Source of the DNA: Burkholderiales bacterium
GTDB taxonomy: Bacteria; Pseudomonadota; Gammaproteobacteria; Burkholderiales; Casimicrobiaceae
Reading direction: 5' to 3'
DNA length: 7,715 nt
Assembly: GCA_025354075.1 (NCBI GenBank)
Contig: JANXNO010000262.1
Location: 1-7,715, forward strand
In this document: positions 5,463 through 7,715 of the stretch, one piece after another
How positions within the stretch are numbered: the stretch's first letter is position 1
How the letters are laid out: the number at the start of each line of letters is the position of its first letter
Made by a program: the position numbers and the translations under genes
The notes under the pieces: generated by a model
The model's input: the letters and a program-made list of their open reading frames with translations, nothing else
Databases searched by the model: none
What the model was told of the DNA's origin: nothing

Positions 5463-7005
5463 CCATCCCCAGTTCGTGAATTTTGCGGGTGAGTGTGTTT
5501 CTGCCCCAGCCCAACCATTCGCTGGCCTCGATGCGGCGGCCTTTGGTTTGGGTGAGTGCGGCGCGGATCATGGTTGCTTCAAACTCCCGCGTCAGCCGTT
5601 CGCCGGGCGCATGTTCGCCTTGCTGAATAGCGCTGGCGAGGGTGGCGGCCAATGCATGTTGCCACTCGCCGCTAGCGCTGGTCGTTGGCGCTGCGGCGGC
5701 AGGTGGCTCAGGCGTGAAATGGCGCGGCGCAGCGGGCGGCGCATAGGCGGCTGGCGCATAAACGGGTGCCGGTGCATAGGCGGGTGCCGCTGCTGCGGGC
5801 GCGTATTCGGCGGCCATTGGCGCTGGCGCTTCGGCCACCGCTGTCGCGCCCGAAAGCACACGTACTTCGGGCGGCAAATCGGCCACGTCGACCATGTTGC
5901 CCGGTGCCATGACGGTGATCCAGTGGCAGATGTTTTCGAGCTGGCGCACGTTGCCGGGGAAGCCGAAGTTTTGTACGACGTGCATCGCGGCAGGCGTTAG
6001 CGATTTCATGTCGCCGCCCAGCGTTTGCGCGCTTTTTCCAAGGAAGTGTTTCATCAGCAACGGCACGTCTTCACGGCGCTCGCGCAGCGGTGGCAGACGC
6101 AGCCGCACAACGTTCAGGCGATGCAGCAAGTCTTCGCGGAACAGTCCCTGACGCACGCGCTCGTCGAGGTTCTGATGCGTCGCGGCGATGATGCGCACGT
6201 TCGACTTCATCGGCGCCTGGCCGCCCACGCGGTAATACTCGCCGTCCTGCAACACGCGCAGCAGGCGCACTTGCAAATCAGACGGCATGTCGCCAATTTC
6301 ATCGAGGAAGAGTGTGCCGCCTTCGGCCTGTTGAAAGCGACCTTGCCGCGTCGCCTGCGCACCGGTGAACGAGCCGCGCTCGTGGCCGAAGAGCTCTGAT
6401 TCCAGCAAATCTTTCGGAATGGCGGCCGTGTTGATTGCGATGAACGGCTTGCCCTTGCGCAGGCTGTGCTCATGCAGCGCGCGGGCGACCAACTCTTTGC
6501 CAGTGCCGGATTCGCCAGTGATAAGCACGGTCACATGCGATTGCGACAGACGACCGATGGCGCGGAACACGTCCTGCATTGCCGCTGCCTTGCCGAGCAT
6601 ATCGCGCTCACCCGAGGCTTGCGTTTCTTCCACTGGTATCGGCTCAGCAACCGCCACCGCGCGTCGGATGAGTGCTAACGCCTGATCCACATCAAACGGC
6701 TTCGGCAAATATTCAAATGCACCGCCCTGAAACGCCTGCACGGCGGTGTCAAGATCGGAGAACGCGGTCATCACAATCACCGGCACCTGCGGGTGCGCGG
6801 CCTTGATTTTTTTCAGCAGCGACAGGCCGGATTCACCGGGCATGCGCACGTCGCTCACCAGCACCGAAGGCGTCTCGTCATCGAGCGCGTTTTGCACATC
6901 GCGTGCGTTCTCAAAACTGCGATACGGCAAGCCCTCGCGGGTCAGTGCTTTCTCCAGCACCCAGCGGATTGAGCGATCATCGTCGACGATCCAGACGTTC
7001 TTCAT
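5449..7005 (-). CDS. ntrC: Nitrogen regulation response regulator NtrC (sigma-54 activator)
   Basis: A 518-residue enhancer-binding protein that, once phosphorylated by NtrB, drives sigma-54 promoters of nitrogen assimilation genes. The receiver domain (about 1-120) has the acidic pocket D8-D10, phosphoacceptor D52 in 'SDVRMPG', T80 and K102. The AAA+ domain (about 137-380) has Walker A 'GESGTGKE' (164-171), the sigma-54-contacting loop 'GSFTGA' (211-216), Walker B 'GGTLFLDE' (229-236) and 'FPGNVRQLEN' (349-358). A Fis-type helix-turn-helix fills about 475-513 ('TKGRRIEASEWLGWGRNTL', in part). It is about 50 residues longer than E. coli NtrC (469) because of an Ala/Pro/Tyr-rich linker at about 389-440. 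ATG 7005 overlaps the ntrB TGA as ATGA, with GAAAGAAG at 7012-7019 as ribosome-binding site. The loop is GSFTGA rather than the common GAFTGA, a tolerated variant. Confidence 0.97.
   Translation of the reverse strand: MKNVWIVDDDRSIRWVLEKALTREGLPYRSFENARDVQNALDDETPSVLVSDVRMPGESGLSLLKKIKAAHPQVPVIVMTAFSDLDTAVQAFQGGAFEYLPKPFDVDQALALIRRAVAVAEPIPVEETQASGERDMLGKAAAMQDVFRAIGRLSQSHVTVLITGESGTGKELVARALHEHSLRKGKPFIAINTAAIPKDLLESELFGHERGSFTGAQATRQGRFQQAEGGTLFLDEIGDMPSDLQVRLLRVLQDGEYYRVGGQAPMKSNVRIIAATHQNLDERVRQGLFREDLLHRLNVVRLRLPPLRERREDVPLLMKHFLGKSAQTLGGDMKSLTPAAMHVVQNFGFPGNVRQLENICHWITVMAPGNMVDVADLPPEVRVLSGATAVAEAPAPMAAEYAPAAAAPAYAPAPVYAPAAYAPPAAPRHFTPEPPAAAAPTTSASGEWQHALAATLASAIQQGEHAPGERLTREFEATMIRAALTQTKGRRIEASEWLGWGRNTLTRKIHELGMDGEV
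5686..5841 (-). repeat. Ala/Pro/Tyr-rich degenerate repeats in the ntrC linker
   Basis: Codons 389-440 of ntrC encode a low-complexity linker with repeated YAPA-type units ('EYAPAAAAPAYAPAPVYAPA' in residues 400-419, then 'YAPPAAP'). At DNA level, units like GCATAGGCGG and GGTGCCG recur around 5745-5800. It is most likely a flexible tether between the AAA+ and DNA-binding domains; its length probably varies between relatives through slippage. Confidence 0.75.
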
Positions 7006-7715
7006 AGATTACTTCTTTCGGCTCGGTCAGCCACGGATATTTGCTCTGCAGGATGCGCAAAGGGCAGTATGACGCGGAACAGGGTGTGCCCCGGTTCACT
7101 GTCCACCTCGATCACGCCAAAGTGCTGGGTGACGAAGGTCTGCGCAATCGACAGGCCCAGGCCAGAGCCGGTGCCGTCGTTGCGCGCGGTGAACAATGGA
7201 TAAAAAATTCGGTCGCGTATTTCCGGGTCAATGCCGGGGCCGTTGTCGATCACGGCGATCTCCAGCGCCATGCGATAACGGCGCTTGGCGAGCACCACTT
7301 GTCGCGTGACTCGTGAGCGCAATTTGACGTGCGCATTGCGCTGGTTCGCCGTCGACTGGCAGGCGTTGCGCGCAATATTGAGCAGCACTTGCGTGATCTG
7401 CTCGGCGTCGCATTCAACCTCGGGCAGGCTCACGTCAAAATCAGCCTCCAGCGCATGGGTGGTGCCGAATTCGTTGGTCAGCAATTGCAACACGCGGTTC
7501 AGCAAACGATGAATGTCGGTGCGCGCGTAACGCGGCAATTTATGCGGCGTCAGCAGACGATTCACCAGATTTTGCAGACGATCTGCCTCAGAAATGATGA
7601 CCTGCGTGTACTCAACCAGTTGTGGCGACGACAGCTCGCCTTCGAGCAACTGCGCCGCGCCGCGAAGGCCGCCCAGCGGGTTTTTGATTTCGTGGGCGAG
7701 GTTCCTCACCAGTTC
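7002..7715 (-). CDS. ntrB: Nitrogen regulation sensor kinase/phosphatase NtrB (5' part outside the window)
   Basis: The last 237 residues of a histidine kinase that phosphorylates or dephosphorylates NtrC under control of PII. The H-box 'NLAHEIKNPLGGLRGAAQLL' starts five residues into the visible part, with the phosphorylated histidine as the eighth residue. The HATPase_c domain follows, with N-box 'QVLLNIARNACQS', G1 'VIDNGPGID', F-box 'IFYPLFTARNDGTGSGLGLS' and a final 'HFGVIEVDSEPGHTLFRVIL'. The N-terminal PAS sensor domain and the start codon lie beyond 7715. The GTG at 7709 is internal (valine of 'ELVRNLAHE') and is not a start. The H-box form and the four-base overlap with ntrC identify it as NtrB rather than a general kinase. 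glnA, often located just before ntrB, is not in view. Confidence 0.95.
   Translation of the reverse strand, partial: ELVRNLAHEIKNPLGGLRGAAQLLEGELSSPQLVEYTQVIISEADRLQNLVNRLLTPHKLPRYARTDIHRLLNRVLQLLTNEFGTTHALEADFDVSLPEVECDAEQITQVLLNIARNACQSTANQRNAHVKLRSRVTRQVVLAKRRYRMALEIAVIDNGPGIDPEIRDRIFYPLFTARNDGTGSGLGLSIAQTFVTQHFGVIEVDSEPGHTLFRVILPFAHPAEQISVADRAERSNL

Noticed and set aside
5395..6000. Plus-strand open frame opposite the ntrC 3' end
   Set aside because: Gly/Arg/Cys-rich product mirroring the Ala/Pro linker and helix-turn-helix codons; an antisense artefact.

Overview
The window looks like chromosomal DNA of a fairly GC-rich Gram-negative bacterium, most likely a betaproteobacterium. This rests on the leftward order rnfB-type ferredoxin gene, nth, DUF1841 gene, which is typical of that class, together with a proteobacterial ntrB-ntrC pair and the codon use. 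The assignment comes from recalled family features, not from a search.

Layout. (1) Positions 1-1637, minus strand: a compact three-gene cluster reading leftward, made of an orphan RnfB-like polyferredoxin, endonuclease III (nth), and the start of a DUF1841 protein that leaves the window. (2) Positions 1683-2327, plus strand: a PlsC-like lysophospholipid acyltransferase, divergent from rnfB with only 45 bases between them. (3) Positions 2328-3611: a gene-poor stretch holding a 10-bp perfect inverted repeat, then the remnant of a branched-chain amino-acid-type ABC transporter periplasmic binding protein. The remnant lacks its start and signal peptide and carries a frameshift. (4) Positions 3612-3925: about 310 bases without a gene but rich in symmetry. 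It holds two AT-rich hairpins, a 13-bp direct repeat and a perfect 24-bp palindrome. (5) Positions 3926-5329, plus strand: a 467-residue protein with an OmpA-like N-terminal domain, no signal peptide and an unrecognised C-terminal part. (6) Positions 5449-7715, minus strand: ntrC and the 3' part of ntrB, overlapping by four bases, with a possible intrinsic terminator at the ntrC stop.

How the parts relate. ntrB and ntrC form the nitrogen-status two-component system: NtrB phosphorylates NtrC, which activates sigma-54 promoters. The rnfB-nth-DUF1841 cluster pairs an Fe-S electron carrier with an Fe-S DNA repair enzyme. The middle part (2328-5329) is the accessory section: a decayed transporter gene, a palindrome-rich spacer, and an orphan OmpA-like protein with no recognisable partner in view. 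That OmpA-like gene and its leader are the best candidates for something undescribed, but the window alone does not reveal a function.
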